From the NCBI GenBank assembly GCA_900772035.1, contig CAAGQE010000172.1, positions 1 through 6,762 of the forward strand: a stretch of 6,762 bases of DNA, given 5' to 3'. Source of the stretch: Candidatus Gastranaerophilales bacterium. Lineage in GTDB: Bacteria > Cyanobacteriota > Vampirovibrionia > Gastranaerophilales > Gastranaerophilaceae. The position numbers and the translations under genes are program-made. Below are positions 5,472-6,762 of this stretch, piece after piece (the first letter of the stretch is position 1; each line of letters starts with the position of its first letter). Below the pieces are notes generated by a model. That model made no database searches, had not been told where the DNA came from, and saw only the letters and a program-made list of their open reading frames with translations.

Positions 5472-6762
5472 TTATTCAATCTTTGTCGTTTGTTGAATGT
5501 ATGCCGTCGTAAAGCGATATGCCTCAAACGTATCCGAGAACCAATCAGGCGCCAAACCTGCTTTTTGCTTCAATGATGTCAAGAACTGAGTTTTGTCGGG
5601 CAATTGTTTCCAAACTTCGGGCAAATAAACCGATTGACGTCCGATGTCTTTAATAATTACACCGTCAACTTCGGGTCTCAATTGTTCCAACAAATCTTGT
5701 TCGTCTTTAAAGGAAATTCTTTGCGGACGTGAAAGAAGCGAAACTGAAAAGTCGAGTTTTGCGTATTCGTTAGGTTGAACAGGTGCAAATCTGGGGTCTT
5801 GGAATGCGGCATTTCTTGCGTTTTTGCAAACATTCACAATCAAAGGTTCAACACCCAAAATCGTACCGATGCAGCCTCTTAAATTGCCGTCAATCGACAA
5901 AGTTACAAATGTTGCAACCTTTGTTTCAAGTGCTTTCGGGAAGTTTTCAACTCGGAAATTAACATTTTCAAGTTGAGATTTTACGCTCAATTGTGCCAAT
6001 TGAACGAGGATATTACCGTATTTTTCTTTAATAAATTCGGTTTTTTCCTGTTCGGCAAGGAACCATGCGCCGTATCCGACAACGCTTGTTTCATCTCCCG
6101 ATACAGCCGAAGAATCAGTCATGCCGACTCTTATCAAAGAATAATTCTTTTGTCCCGCAAAATCAGCGATACCGCAAATTGCCTTATAGCCGCATGCTTG
6201 TTCGGGCTGCATATTGTCGCAAACGTTATTTTCAATCATTTCTGCCGTAACCGAGTCAATTCTTGAAGCCTCAGCCTTGTTTCTGAAATGGCTCAAATCG
6301 GAAGAAATTACAAAACCAACGTTTTCATTATCCCAATATTTTGAAATAATGTTGCTTACCGCATGAAAATCCGCGCCGCCGATTAAAACAGGGACGATAT
6401 TAACTTCGGGCATAAATTGTTTGATAAACGGAAGTTGAACTTCCAAAGAGTGTTCGTTGATGAACGCTTCATCGCAAAACTCTCCGCCCATTTCCTGAAC
6501 TTCTTTTACATAATCCTGATGTAAATAAATTTCGCCAAGCGGGCATTCCCAAGCATCATCCGTCGGAAGTGCATAAGTTTCAACTGCATATCTGTGTGCA
6601 GGTGCAAAAACAAACAATGTTTCCAAATCCTTTTTCAAAAATCTGAAACATTTTGCAGCAAGTGCTCCCGAATATTTGTGTCCTGCGTGAGGAACAATAA
6701 TTGCTCTTGAATCATAGTTGCATTCTTTTTGAGTATTCACAACGTAAGATTCAATATTTGCA
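5472..6762 (-). CDS. amrB: Memo-AMMECR1 fusion (AmmeMemoRadiSam system proteins B and A), N-terminus beyond window
   Basis: Two domains are fused. Residues are numbered from an in-frame GTG at 6740, which is probably not the true start: the frame stays open to the window edge, and Memo proteins normally have a further 20-30 residues before the PHAG motif. The Memo domain (about 1-230) is of the LigB-like dioxygenase fold. It shows IVPHAGHKYSG (15-25, H18), INEHSLEVQLPF (94-105, H97, E100), VISSDLSHF (144-152, H151), CGYKAICG (183-190) and the VVGYGAWF strand (220-227). The AMMECR1 domain (about 235-422) shows the signature LRGCIG (287-292), then NAAFQDPRFAPV (310-321) and EYAKLDFSVSLLS (325-337). 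In bacteria and archaea these two domains are often encoded with a radical SAM enzyme, which I would expect upstream, past 6762. The reaction is not established. Memo-type proteins bind metal through conserved His/Cys residues, while AMMECR1's role is unknown. The protein is probably cytosolic. Confidence 0.93.
   Translation of the reverse strand, partial: ANIESYVVNTQKECNYDSRAIIVPHAGHKYSGALAAKCFRFLKKDLETLFVFAPAHRYAVETYALPTDDAWECPLGEIYLHQDYVKEVQEMGGEFCDEAFINEHSLEVQLPFIKQFMPEVNIVPVLIGGADFHAVSNIISKYWDNENVGFVISSDLSHFRNKAEASRIDSVTAEMIENNVCDNMQPEQACGYKAICGIADFAGQKNYSLIRVGMTDSSAVSGDETSVVGYGAWFLAEQEKTEFIKEKYGNILVQLAQLSVKSQLENVNFRVENFPKALETKVATFVTLSIDGNLRGCIGTILGVEPLIVNVCKNARNAAFQDPRFAPVQPNEYAKLDFSVSLLSRPQRISFKDEQDLLEQLRPEVDGVIIKDIGRQSVYLPEVWKQLPDKTQFLTSLKQKAGLAPDWFSDTFEAYRFTTAYIQQTTKIE

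Noticed and set aside
5973..6266. Plus-strand frames inside the Memo-AMMECR1 gene
   Set aside because: They are antisense shadows. The minus strand encodes conserved Memo motifs throughout this stretch.

Overview
This window looks like chromosomal DNA from an AT-rich, probably anaerobic or host-associated bacterium. All genes read cleanly with the standard bacterial code and have Shine-Dalgarno sites of the AAGGAG or AGGT type. Taxonomic placement is an inference. The gene mix (DnaB, a fused AMMECR1/Memo protein, a LemA/M48 pair), the codon usage and the intergenic repeats would fit an uncultured gut lineage such as the non-photosynthetic cyanobacterial relatives (Melainabacteria/Gastranaerophilales). 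I hold this at about 0.35-0.4, and nothing in the window proves it.

Layout, left to right. (1) Positions 1-779 (+) encode an unrecognised multi-pass membrane protein that is open at the window's left edge. (2) Positions 780-1122 carry no gene. They hold a chain of palindromic intergenic repeats: a 133-base nested palindrome (835-967), a GTCATCCT...CAGAATGAC-type element (978-1073), and a short hairpin fragment (1081-1119) that probably also terminates the operon reading toward it. (3) Positions 3487 down to 1123 (-) form a tight three-gene operon: a small two-module zf-TFIIB-type zinc-ribbon protein, then LemA, then a membrane-bound M48 (HtpX-like) metalloprotease with an extra C-terminal zinc ribbon. 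The gaps are 30 and 10 bases. (4) Positions 3488-3642 are a divergent promoter region with a perfect 9+9 palindrome and a consensus TATAAT box. (5) Positions 3643-3894 (+) encode an 83-residue Asn/Pro/Phe/Tyr-rich protein of unknown function, with its own promoter, ribosome site and intrinsic terminator. (6) Positions 4042-5397 (+) encode the replicative helicase DnaB. (7) A bidirectional terminator (5416-5447) separates dnaB from the convergent gene. (8) Positions 6762 down to 5472 (-) encode a Memo-AMMECR1 fusion whose N-terminus lies beyond the right edge.

How the genes work together: LemA and HtpX-like proteases are repeatedly found side by side. A zinc-ribbon protein in front of them suggests a small envelope quality-control unit, though this is an inference from context. 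dnaB and the Memo-AMMECR1 gene are separate transcription units with no evident functional tie to it. I see no CRISPR array, tRNA, rRNA, insertion sequence or obvious defence system. The points most worth following are the orphan small protein with its palindrome-controlled promoter, the domain architecture of the M48 protein, and the mosaic repeats at 835-1119.
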